DNA of 12,550 bases, taken from Candidatus Aminicenantes bacterium RBG_13_64_14 (GTDB lineage: Bacteria; Acidobacteriota; Aminicenantia; Aminicenantales; Saccharicenantaceae). Each line of letters opens with the position of its first letter. The stretch's first letter is position 1. The notes beneath the pieces were generated by a model that made no database searches, had not been told where the DNA came from, and worked only from the letters and a program-made list of their open reading frames with translations. The translations under genes were made by a program, and so were the position numbers. The stretch spans positions 816 to 13,365 of the forward strand of contig MEXZ01000100.1 of NCBI GenBank assembly GCA_001773855.1, written 5' to 3'. Shown in pieces: positions 7,216-12,550 of the stretch.

Positions 7216-9221
7216 GCGAGCAAAAACGGGCAGCCCTCAGCCGCAGGGAATTCATCAAGGCCGGTATCGCCGCCTCTGCCGCTCTCGGCCTGGGCGGCGC
7301 CCCGCGGTTCAGGCCCAAGGTCACCGGCCGGGCCCGGTCCGCCAACAAGATGATCGTCCTGGGCCTCGACGGCATGGACCCCGTGCTGACGAAAAGGTGG
7401 ATCGACGAGGGCCGGCTGCCGGCTTTCCGGAAGCTCCTCCTCCAGGGCGGCGATTTCCGGCCGCTCCGGACGAGCCTGCCGCCGCAAACACCCGTCGCCT
7501 GGTCGAATTTCACCACCGGCATGGATCCCGGCGGACACGGCATTTTCGACTTTTTCAATCGCGACCCAAAGACCTACTTTCCCGTATTCTCCGCGACCGA
7601 GACCTCGGGCGCCGCCAAGACGATCCGCATAGGCAAGACGGTCATCCCCCTCTCGGGCGGGCAGATCCGCAACCTGCGTAAAGGCAAGGCCTTTTGGCAG
7701 GTCCTCGAGGAGGCAGGCGTTCCGGCGACGGTCTTCAAGATGCCGTCCAATTACCCGCCCGTCGAATCGAAACAGAGGACGCTCGCCGGAATGAACACGC
7801 CCGACCTCAAGGGCTCCTACGGCTTCTTCAGGTATTACACGAACGAGGCGACGGCCGTCATCCAGGAGGCCGGCGGCGGCGGCGAGGTCCACGATGTCGC
7901 TGTCATCGGCAACAGGGTCGAGGCCGAGCTCCCGGGCCCAGTGAACACTTTCCGGACCGACGCCCCGGAAGCGACGGTCCCCTTCCAGGTGTTCCTCGAT
8001 CCGGCCAATGCCGCGGCCAAGGTCGTCATCCAGGGTCAGGAGTTCATTCTCAAGGAGCAGGAGTGGAGCGGTTGGAAGCACGTCAGCTTCAGCCTCATTC
8101 CGACCCAGCGCGTTCACGGCATATGCCTGTTCTACCTCAAGGAAGTCCGGCCGAATTTCAAGCTCTACGTCTCGCCCATCAACATGGACCCGGCCCGGCC
8201 GGCCCTGCCCATCTCGACACCTGAGTCATACGCCAAGGAGCTTGAGCACCGCTTCGGGCCCTACTTCACCAAGGGCTTGCCGGCCGACACGAGCGCCCTC
8301 GTCAACGGCGTCCTCGACGAAGAGGAGTTCCTGACCCTCGACAACATGGTTTATGAGGAGAGCATGGCCATGCTCGAATACGAGCTGGGCCGGTTCGACG
8401 AAGGCCTGCTCTTCTATTATTTTTCGAACGCCGACCAGCGCCAGCACATGTTCTGGCGGCTCGTCGACCCCGGCCATCCCGCCTACGACGAAAAGCTCGC
8501 CGCGCGCTACGGCGACGTCATTGCCGGGACCTACGCCGAGCTGGACCGCGCCCTCGACCTGGCCTTGAAGAAAGCGGACAAGGACACCGTCGTGCTGGTC
8601 ATGTCCGACCACGGCTTCAACACCTTCCGCCGGGGCTTCAACCTCAACACCTGGCTCCTCCGGGAGGGCTACCACCGGCTCAAGAAACCCTGGAAACAAG
8701 AGGAATCTGGGTACTTCGAAAACACCGACTGGTCCAAGACCCGTGCCTACGGCATGGGGCTCAACAGCCTCTACATCAACGAGACGGGCCGGGAGGGCGA
8801 GGGCACTGTCGCGCCTGGACCGGACAAGGACAACCTGGTCCGGGAGATCACCCAAAAGCTCGAAGCCTTGATCGACCCCAAGACCGGCGAGCGGGCCGTC
8901 CTCCGGGCTTTCATCTCTAAGGACACCTACCGCGGCAAGAACCTGGAAATGGCCCCGGACATCGTCCTCGGCTTTAACCGCGGCTACCGGATCTCCTGGC
9001 AGTCTCCTCTCGGCGGATTCCCCCGCGAGGTTTTCGAGGACAACGCCTCGAAGTGGAGCGGCGACCACATGTCGGCCCCGGATATCCTGCCCGGCATCGT
9101 CTTCGCCAACCGGAAGATCGCGGCCGAGGCCCCGGCTCTCCACGACGTGACCGCCGCCGTCCTCGGCGTCTTCGGCGTCGAAACGCCTCCGGAAATGATC
9201 GGAAAGGACATCCTCGAATAA
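7212..9221 (+). CDS. Tat-exported type I phosphodiesterase/nucleotide pyrophosphatase family protein
   Basis: A 669-aa protein beginning with a twin-arginine signal, SRREFIKAG, followed by a weakly hydrophobic Ala/Gly/Leu stretch. It should therefore be exported folded, with metals loaded, to the periplasm or outer face. The catalytic set is complete: D53 (GLDGMD), T93 (PQTPVAW, nucleophile position, Thr where the two upstream paralogues have Ser), D408 and H412 (ADQRQHMFW), D466-H467 (SDHGF), H619 (SGDHMS). It is clearly similar along its length to the previous gene, including the middle insert (APDLKG/TPDLKG, VIPLS/LIPLS, PALPIS), so the two probably arose by tandem duplication. AAGGGG at 7198-7203, 8 nt before the ATG, is a plausible ribosome binding site inside the previous gene. 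Possible activities include phosphodiesterase, pyrophosphatase or phosphotransferase; which one cannot be told from sequence. Confidence 0.88.
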   Translation: MSEQKRAALSRREFIKAGIAASAALGLGGAPRFRPKVTGRARSANKMIVLGLDGMDPVLTKRWIDEGRLPAFRKLLLQGGDFRPLRTSLPPQTPVAWSNFTTGMDPGGHGIFDFFNRDPKTYFPVFSATETSGAAKTIRIGKTVIPLSGGQIRNLRKGKAFWQVLEEAGVPATVFKMPSNYPPVESKQRTLAGMNTPDLKGSYGFFRYYTNEATAVIQEAGGGGEVHDVAVIGNRVEAELPGPVNTFRTDAPEATVPFQVFLDPANAAAKVVIQGQEFILKEQEWSGWKHVSFSLIPTQRVHGICLFYLKEVRPNFKLYVSPINMDPARPALPISTPESYAKELEHRFGPYFTKGLPADTSALVNGVLDEEEFLTLDNMVYEESMAMLEYELGRFDEGLLFYYFSNADQRQHMFWRLVDPGHPAYDEKLAARYGDVIAGTYAELDRALDLALKKADKDTVVLVMSDHGFNTFRRGFNLNTWLLREGYHRLKKPWKQEESGYFENTDWSKTRAYGMGLNSLYINETGREGEGTVAPGPDKDNLVREITQKLEALIDPKTGERAVLRAFISKDTYRGKNLEMAPDIVLGFNRGYRISWQSPLGGFPREVFEDNASKWSGDHMSAPDILPGIVFANRKIAAEAPALHDVTAAVLGVFGVETPPEMIGKDILE

Positions 9222-9230
9222 CGACCTCGA

Positions 9231-9236
9231 AAGGAG
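9231..9236 (+). promoter_or_regulatory. Ribosome binding site of the small RHH-like gene
   Basis: AAGGAG sits 8 nt before the ATG at 9245, in the 23-bp gap after the Tat-exported enzyme. It shows that the 63-aa protein is the real product rather than a longer frame that opens inside the upstream gene. Confidence 0.75.
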
Positions 9237-9244
9237 CGTCAGAT

Positions 9245-9436
9245 ATGCCCAGCGCCAAAGTCAAGATCGACAAAGTCCTCCTCGATAAGATCAAGAAGTA
9301 CGCCGAGATGTCGGGTTACTCCTCGGTCGAGGAGTTCATCACCCATTGCCTCGAAAAAGAAGTCGCCAAGATCGAGGATGCGGACTCGGAAGAGGAGATC
9401 AAGAAAAAACTCAAGGGGCTGGGCTACATTTCCTGA
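9245..9436 (+). CDS. Small ribbon-helix-helix-like protein (63 aa)
   Basis: A 63-residue charged protein. The first 43 residues fit a ribbon-helix-helix (CopG/Arc/ParD-like) pattern: a short strand (AKVKIDK), a helix (LLDKIKKYAEMSG), a turn with YSS, and a second helix (VEEFITHCLEKEVAKIE). The tail is acidic then basic (DADSEEEIKKKLKGLGYIS) and ends in a hydrophobic GLGYIS. Homodimeric RHH proteins usually bind DNA through the N-terminal strand, so it could autoregulate the operon. Its position as a middle gene between enzymes, with no toxin partner, also allows a protein-interaction role. The strong AAGGAG site fixes the start. It lies 23 bp after the Tat-exported enzyme and 5 bp before the membrane-protein gene. 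The fold call is from pattern only; the function is unknown. Confidence 0.75.
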   Translation: MPSAKVKIDKVLLDKIKKYAEMSGYSSVEEFITHCLEKEVAKIEDADSEEEIKKKLKGLGYIS

Positions 9437-9441
9437 GGGCC

Positions 9442-10269
9442 ATGGGAATCGTCAACCTCGTCTTCGGCCGGATCGTCGACGTCATCCTTCTGCCTTTCCG
9501 GGGAGCGTCCCCCTGGTTCGGGATGGCGGCCGTGTCCCTCCTGACGGCCCTGCTGATGCTCGAGGTCTACAAGCACACTTCGAACCAGGCGGCCATCCGC
9601 AGGGCCAAGGACAGGATCAAGGCCCACTTGCTGGAGCTCCGGCTGTTCAAGGACAGCATGCCCGTCACGCTCCGGGCCCAGGCGGCCATCCTCAAGGCCA
9701 ACCTGAGCTACCTCGCCGCGAACCTCAAGCCCCTGTTGGTCATGATCGTCCCCCTCGTCCTCATCCTGGCCCAGCTCAGTCTCTGGTTCGACCGGGCGAC
9801 GCTCGGACCGGGTGAAGAGACGCTGGTCAAGATCGGCCTCGAAGAGAAAGCGGACCCGATATCGCTCCCGATGGAGCTCGAGACCTCTCCCGGGCTGGCG
9901 ATAGTTTCCCCCGCCGTCCGCATCCCGGACCAGCACGAGGTCGCTTGGCGGCTCAAGGCGATCGCCGCGGGCCCCGGCCATCTGACCCTGCGGATCGGCG
10001 GACTAGCCCTGGTGAAATCCGTGGTCGTCGGAGGCAGGCCCCTGACCAAGGTTTCGCCGCTGGCCTCCCGCGGATCGCTTTGGAAACAGGTCCTCTATCC
10101 CGGGGAAAGAGCCCTCGCCGCCGGAACCCCGGTACGTTCGATAGAGGTCCTCTATCCGGCGAAAAGCCTGAACATCTTCGGCCTGCGCGTCCATTGGCTC
10201 GTCGCCTATCTCATCCTGTCCATCGCCTTCGGTTTCGCCTTCAAGGGCGTCCTCAAAGTCGAGATCTAA
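9442..10269 (+). CDS. Membrane protein with Oxa1/EMC3/DUF106-like N-terminal half (275 aa)
   Basis: An uncharacterised integral membrane protein. Segments: an amphipathic start (1-20), a membrane helix about 24-43, a charged helical or coiled-coil stretch about 48-90 (SNQAAIRRAKDRIKAHLLEL, then LFKDSM), a membrane helix about 96-116 starting LKPLLVMIVPLVL, a soluble beta-rich region about 118-243, and a last membrane helix about 247-270. The order of helix, cytoplasmic coiled coil with an LFKD motif, then an LKP-initiated helix recalls the Oxa1 superfamily proteins DUF106, EMC3 and TMCO1, which act in membrane protein insertion. This is pattern inference. The soluble loop would be extracytoplasmic if the coiled coil is cytoplasmic. 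The frame is open upstream, but the ATG at 9442, 5 bp after the previous stop, starts the membrane-like sequence; GAGG in the overlap region is a close-spaced ribosome binding site. Confidence 0.75.
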   Translation: MGIVNLVFGRIVDVILLPFRGASPWFGMAAVSLLTALLMLEVYKHTSNQAAIRRAKDRIKAHLLELRLFKDSMPVTLRAQAAILKANLSYLAANLKPLLVMIVPLVLILAQLSLWFDRATLGPGEETLVKIGLEEKADPISLPMELETSPGLAIVSPAVRIPDQHEVAWRLKAIAAGPGHLTLRIGGLALVKSVVVGGRPLTKVSPLASRGSLWKQVLYPGERALAAGTPVRSIEVLYPAKSLNIFGLRVHWLVAYLILSIAFGFAFKGVLKVEI

Positions 10270-10293
10270 TCCGCCGCATGTGAGAGGTTTCCC

Positions 10294-11406
10294 ATGAACA
10301 TCGATATTTTTAAGATGGAACGCATGCAGTCCCTCTGGGAAAACGTCGTCGACTACAACCTATCCGAAAGCGGCGTCCATCCCCTGAACCTCAAGGAGCT
10401 CCTGACCCCCGCCGAGCTCGACTCCCTGGCCGAAGTCGAGATCGGCTATACCCAGACGAACGGCACGGCCGGCCTGCGCGAGCAAATCGCCCGTCTCTAC
10501 CCGGGAGTCGGGATCGAGCAGATCCTGACCACGGCCGGCTCGTCGGAGGCCAATTTCCTGCTCATCTGGAGCCTTATCGAGCCCGGCGACGAAGTGCTTT
10601 TCGAACTCCCGAATTACATGCAGATGGCCGGGCTTCTCCGGGCGTTCGGGGCCAAGGTCAAGTCCTTTTATCTCCGCGAGAGCCTCGGCTGGCAGCCGGA
10701 CCTCGCCGAGATGAAAAAGCTGATCACCCCGAAGACCAAGCTCATCGTCCTGACCAACCCCAACAACCCGACCGGGGCCGTCCTCGACCCGGAGGTCATG
10801 AAGGGGATCGTCGACCTCGCGGCGGGCGTCGGGGCCTGGATCCTCTCCGACGAGGTCTACCAGGGGGCCGAACTCTCCGGCGTCCGGACGCCGAGCTTCT
10901 GGGGGACCTGGGAAAAGACGCTCGTCGTCAACGGGCTGTCCAAGGCCTACGGTCTGCCGGGCCTGAGGATCGGCTGGATCATCGGCCCGGAAGAGGTCGT
11001 CAGGAAGACATGGCCGTATCACGATTACACGACGATCTCCCCGTCGGCCCTGAGCGACCGGCTGGCCACGCTCACCCTGACCCCGGCGACGCGGGAGCGC
11101 GTCCTCCAGAGGACGCGGGGGATCCTCAACGCCAACTTTCCCGTCCTCGAGACGTGGCTCAAGGGCCACGAGGGCCTGTTCAGCTTCCGCCCTCCCAAGG
11201 CGGGGGCCATCTGCTTTGCCCGATATAACCTGAAGGTCAACTCGACCGAACTCGTCGAGCGCCTGATCAGGGAAAAGAGCATCCTCCTCGTCCCCGGCGA
11301 CCACTTCGAGTTGGACGGCTACCTCCGCTTCGGCTTCGGCCCCGAAAGCGGCTATCTCCTGCGGGCCCTGGGGCGGGTCGAAGAACTACTTAAAAAAATC
11401 CGCTAA
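10294..11406 (+). CDS. Class I/II PLP-dependent aminotransferase
   Basis: A 370-aa fold-type I aminotransferase of the aspartate aminotransferase family, slightly shorter than the usual 390-400 aa. Visible residues are YTQTNGTAGLREQIA (substrate-side loop), NPNNPTG at 155-161 with N158 contacting the cofactor, D186 and Y189 in SDEVY, K217 in GLSKAYGLPGLRIGW as the Schiff-base lysine, and R345 in LRFGFG as the likely carboxylate-binding arginine. All key residues are intact, so it should be active on an amino acid, but specificity cannot be assigned. GAGAGG at 10282-10287 lies 6 nt before the ATG. It is the last gene of the array, 24 bp after the membrane-protein gene. It may supply or modify an amino compound used by the phosphodiesterase system, or be a passenger; nothing visible decides between these. 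Confidence 0.9.
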   Translation: MNIDIFKMERMQSLWENVVDYNLSESGVHPLNLKELLTPAELDSLAEVEIGYTQTNGTAGLREQIARLYPGVGIEQILTTAGSSEANFLLIWSLIEPGDEVLFELPNYMQMAGLLRAFGAKVKSFYLRESLGWQPDLAEMKKLITPKTKLIVLTNPNNPTGAVLDPEVMKGIVDLAAGVGAWILSDEVYQGAELSGVRTPSFWGTWEKTLVVNGLSKAYGLPGLRIGWIIGPEEVVRKTWPYHDYTTISPSALSDRLATLTLTPATRERVLQRTRGILNANFPVLETWLKGHEGLFSFRPPKAGAICFARYNLKVNSTELVERLIREKSILLVPGDHFELDGYLRFGFGPESGYLLRALGRVEELLKKIR

Positions 11407-11418
11407 ACATGGTAGAAT
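11390..11418 (+). promoter_or_regulatory. Probable promoter for the OmpH/Skp-like gene
   Basis: TTAAAA (11390-11395, 4 of 6 matches to -35) and TAGAAT (11413-11418, 5 of 6 matches to -10) are 17 bp apart. The -10 box has the same GG-TAGAAT context as the promoter at 3739-3767. The -35 box falls inside the last codons of the aminotransferase. Transcription would begin near 11425, giving a leader of about 50 nt. A second TATAAG at 11447-11452 lacks a well-spaced -35 partner. Confidence 0.45.
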
Positions 11419-11428
11419 CTTGAATCCG

Positions 11429-11441
11429 TTCCCCCGGGGAA
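11429..11441. other. Short perfect palindrome in the OmpH leader
   Basis: TTCCCCCGGGGAA is a 6+1+6 perfect inverted repeat lying between the predicted -10 box and the ribosome binding site. It could be an operator for a dimeric regulator or a short hairpin in the leader. No T-run follows, so it is not a typical terminator. Its occurrence could be chance in GC-rich DNA. Confidence 0.3.
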
Positions 11442-11462
11442 TGAGTTATAAGCCATAGGACC

Positions 11463-11470
11463 AAAGGAGG
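11463..11470 (+). promoter_or_regulatory. Strong ribosome binding site of the OmpH/Skp-like gene
   Basis: AAAGGAGG lies 5 nt before the ATG at 11476. It is the strongest Shine-Dalgarno sequence in the window, which suggests high expression of the chaperone and fixes its start. Confidence 0.8.
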
Positions 11471-11475
11471 CCGCT

Positions 11476-12024
11476 ATGAACAGAGTCAGAACAATCGCCC
11501 CCCTCGTCATTCTTTTCATCCTGGTCGTCGCCGGCGTCTCTTACGCCCAGCAGGCGTCCAAGATCGCCATCATCAACTCTGATAAGGCGTTCCAAACCTG
11601 TGTCGAAGGCAAGAAAGTCCTGGCCCAGCTGCAGGAGCGCGAGAACAAGATCAAGACGGACATCCAGAAGCTCGACGACTCCATCCGTCTGCTCGGCAAC
11701 AAACTGAGCACGGGCCGGCTAACCATGACCAACGAAGCCGTTATGGGCATCCAGTCCGACATCGACAAGAAAACGACGGAACGGAAGAGGTACGAGGAGG
11801 ACGCCGCGCGCGATGCCCAGCAGTTCTCCGGCAACCTCGCTCAGAAGATTCGCGTAGAGATGGTCGCGATCATCGAAGCCCTGGCCAAGGAGCGGGGCCT
11901 CGAGCTCGTCCTCGACGCGCAAATGAGCGGCGTCGTCACCTTCAGCCCGACGGTCGATATCACCGACGAAGTCATCCGCCGTTACGACCAGAGCAAGGCG
12001 GCCACCCCTCCCGTCAAGAAGTAG
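11476..12024 (+). CDS. OmpH/Skp family periplasmic chaperone
   Basis: A 182-aa exported protein. A Sec signal peptide covers residues 1-24 (basic MNRVR, a hydrophobic core, then VSYA before QQ). The mature part starts with KIAIINSDKAFQTCVEGKKV, the typical OmpH/Skp first strand and helix, followed by long charged heptad-like helices (about 45-130) that form the tentacles of the trimeric chaperone. It ends with LELVLDAQMSGVVTFSPTVDITDEVIRRYD, the family's closing strand region. Skp-type proteins hold unfolded outer-membrane proteins in the periplasm. The length matches the family. It has its own likely promoter, 69 bp after the aminotransferase stop. A bamA or lpxD gene, the usual neighbour, is not in the window. 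It is convergent with the next gene, 26 bp between stops. Confidence 0.88.
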   Translation: MNRVRTIAPLVILFILVVAGVSYAQQASKIAIINSDKAFQTCVEGKKVLAQLQERENKIKTDIQKLDDSIRLLGNKLSTGRLTMTNEAVMGIQSDIDKKTTERKRYEEDAARDAQQFSGNLAQKIRVEMVAIIEALAKERGLELVLDAQMSGVVTFSPTVDITDEVIRRYDQSKAATPPVKK

Positions 12025-12050
12025 GGTCCCCGCCTCCCCCCGTCGCTCCG

Positions 12051-12550
12051 TCAGGCCTTGATCCGGAGGGTCACCTCTCCTCTGACGTAGACGCCCTCCC
12101 CGCCGGCGGGAAAGGCGACCTTGAGCTTTCGGCCGTCGAACTCCCCCCCCGACACAGACTCCACACGGTCTCCGTTGAGGATCTCGAGGGTGTATGTCTC
12201 CCCGGCCAATCCTTCCAGGCTCATGCTGAGGTCGCGGCCGTCGAGCGCGGAGCCGATGATCCGCAATCCCTTGTTCAGGTCACCCGTCATCGTCGGCACG
12301 TCGGTAAGGACGACCTCGGGGGCCGGAACGAACCTCAGCTCGACCGTGTCGTCGCCTGAAAGCGCGAACTCGGCGCGGGGCCGGACCGCCTGGGTGGAGG
12401 GCCGTTCGCCGGCGGCATAAACGAGGGGAGCGCCGTTACGGGTCGCGGCCAGGACCTTGGTCCCGAGCCCGAAGGCCGGCTCGAAAACAAAACCGAAACC
12501 CGCCGCCTTCTCCGACTTGATCCGAAGCGTGACGCTGTCCTTGGCTCGGG
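12051..12550 (-). CDS. C-terminal part of an unrecognised beta-rich protein (start outside window)
   Basis: Reading the minus strand, the frame ending at TGA 12053-12051 stays open without a stop to base 12550, giving about 166 C-terminal residues. A GTG at 12299 is therefore internal, not the start. The sequence alternates polar and hydrophobic residues and looks like one or two beta-sandwich modules: DSVTLRIKSEKAAGF, EPAFGLGTKVLAATRNGAPL, then LEGLAGETYTLEILNG, FDGRKLKVAFP and a closing VRGEVTLRIKA. Similar tails occur as accessory domains of large secreted glycoside hydrolases and other exported enzymes, but no catalytic motif is visible here, so I assign no function. That the frame is coding is supported by its unbroken length, coherent composition and placement 26 bp from the convergent OmpH stop, with no competing gene-like frame. 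Confidence 0.7.
   Translation of the reverse strand, partial: RAKDSVTLRIKSEKAAGFGFVFEPAFGLGTKVLAATRNGAPLVYAAGERPSTQAVRPRAEFALSGDDTVELRFVPAPEVVLTDVPTMTGDLNKGLRIIGSALDGRDLSMSLEGLAGETYTLEILNGDRVESVSGGEFDGRKLKVAFPAGGEGVYVRGEVTLRIKA

Noticed and set aside
3797..9221. Identification of the three enzymes as sulfatases, phosphoglycerate mutases or PglZ-type defence proteins.
   Set aside because: There is no C/S-x-P-x-R sulfatase motif. The motif order (GLDG, S/T nucleophile before the W, D-x-x-x-H, SDHGF, late His) fits the type I phosphodiesterase family. No BREX-type methylase, helicase or ATPase genes are nearby.
9053..9244. A longer, 127-codon version of the small RHH-like protein.
   Set aside because: The extra 64 codons overlap the Tat-exported enzyme out of frame and are arginine-rich shadow sequence; AAGGAG at 9231 marks the ATG at 9245.
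9245..9436. The RHH-like protein as the antitoxin of a toxin-antitoxin pair.
   Set aside because: The adjacent gene encodes a multi-pass membrane protein of 275 aa, and the upstream gene is a large exported enzyme. No RelE, ParE or PIN-type toxin is present.
11429..11441. The TTCCCCCGGGGAA palindrome as an intrinsic terminator of the operon.
   Set aside because: The stem allows almost no loop and there is no following T-run, so a rho-independent terminator is not supported.
12025..12050. A possible bidirectional terminator between the convergent genes at the right end; likewise 2260-2275 at the left.
   Set aside because: Neither short gap (26 and 16 bp) contains a clear hairpin with flanking A- or T-runs.

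Overview
The window is about 12.5 kb of GC-rich, tightly packed bacterial DNA. An OmpH/Skp-type periplasmic chaperone and a Tat-exported enzyme point to a diderm (Gram-negative) bacterium. The mix of a GH78 rhamnosidase, several alkaline-phosphatase-superfamily proteins and GC-driven codon use would suit an Acidobacteriota or Aminicenantota-like organism. That taxonomic guess is inference and has not been tested. I see no tRNA, rRNA, CRISPR array, insertion sequence or long repeat.

Layout. (1) Bases 1-2259, + strand: the 3' part of an alpha-L-rhamnosidase gene (GH78), cut by the window start. (2) 2276-3676, - strand: a class III aminotransferase resembling glutamate-1-semialdehyde aminomutase, convergent with the rhamnosidase. 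(3) 3677-3796: a divergent control region with two good back-to-back sigma70-type promoters. (4) 3797-11406, + strand: a compact six-gene array that looks like one operon. It encodes three successive type I phosphodiesterase/nucleotide pyrophosphatase-like proteins (430, 708 and 669 aa), a 63-aa ribbon-helix-helix-like protein, a 275-aa membrane protein with an Oxa1/EMC3/DUF106-like N-terminal half, and a class I/II PLP aminotransferase. Gaps inside the array run from a 4-bp overlap to 24 bp. (5) 11407-11475: a short gap with a second probable promoter. (6) 11476-12024, + strand: the OmpH/Skp-family protein. (7) 12051-12550, - strand: the C-terminal part of an unrecognised beta-rich protein whose start lies outside the window.

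The main interest is the array at 3797-11406. All three phosphodiesterase paralogues keep the full set of metal and nucleophile residues expected for the family, yet they appear to have different locations. The first has no targeting signal. The second has an N-terminal membrane hairpin with a YIGPGAG motif, and its charge pattern places the catalytic domain in the cytoplasm. The third has a twin-arginine signal for the periplasm. With the small RHH-like protein and the Oxa1-like membrane protein, this looks like an uncharacterised envelope-associated phosphodiester or phosphotransfer system. The substrate cannot be read from the sequence.
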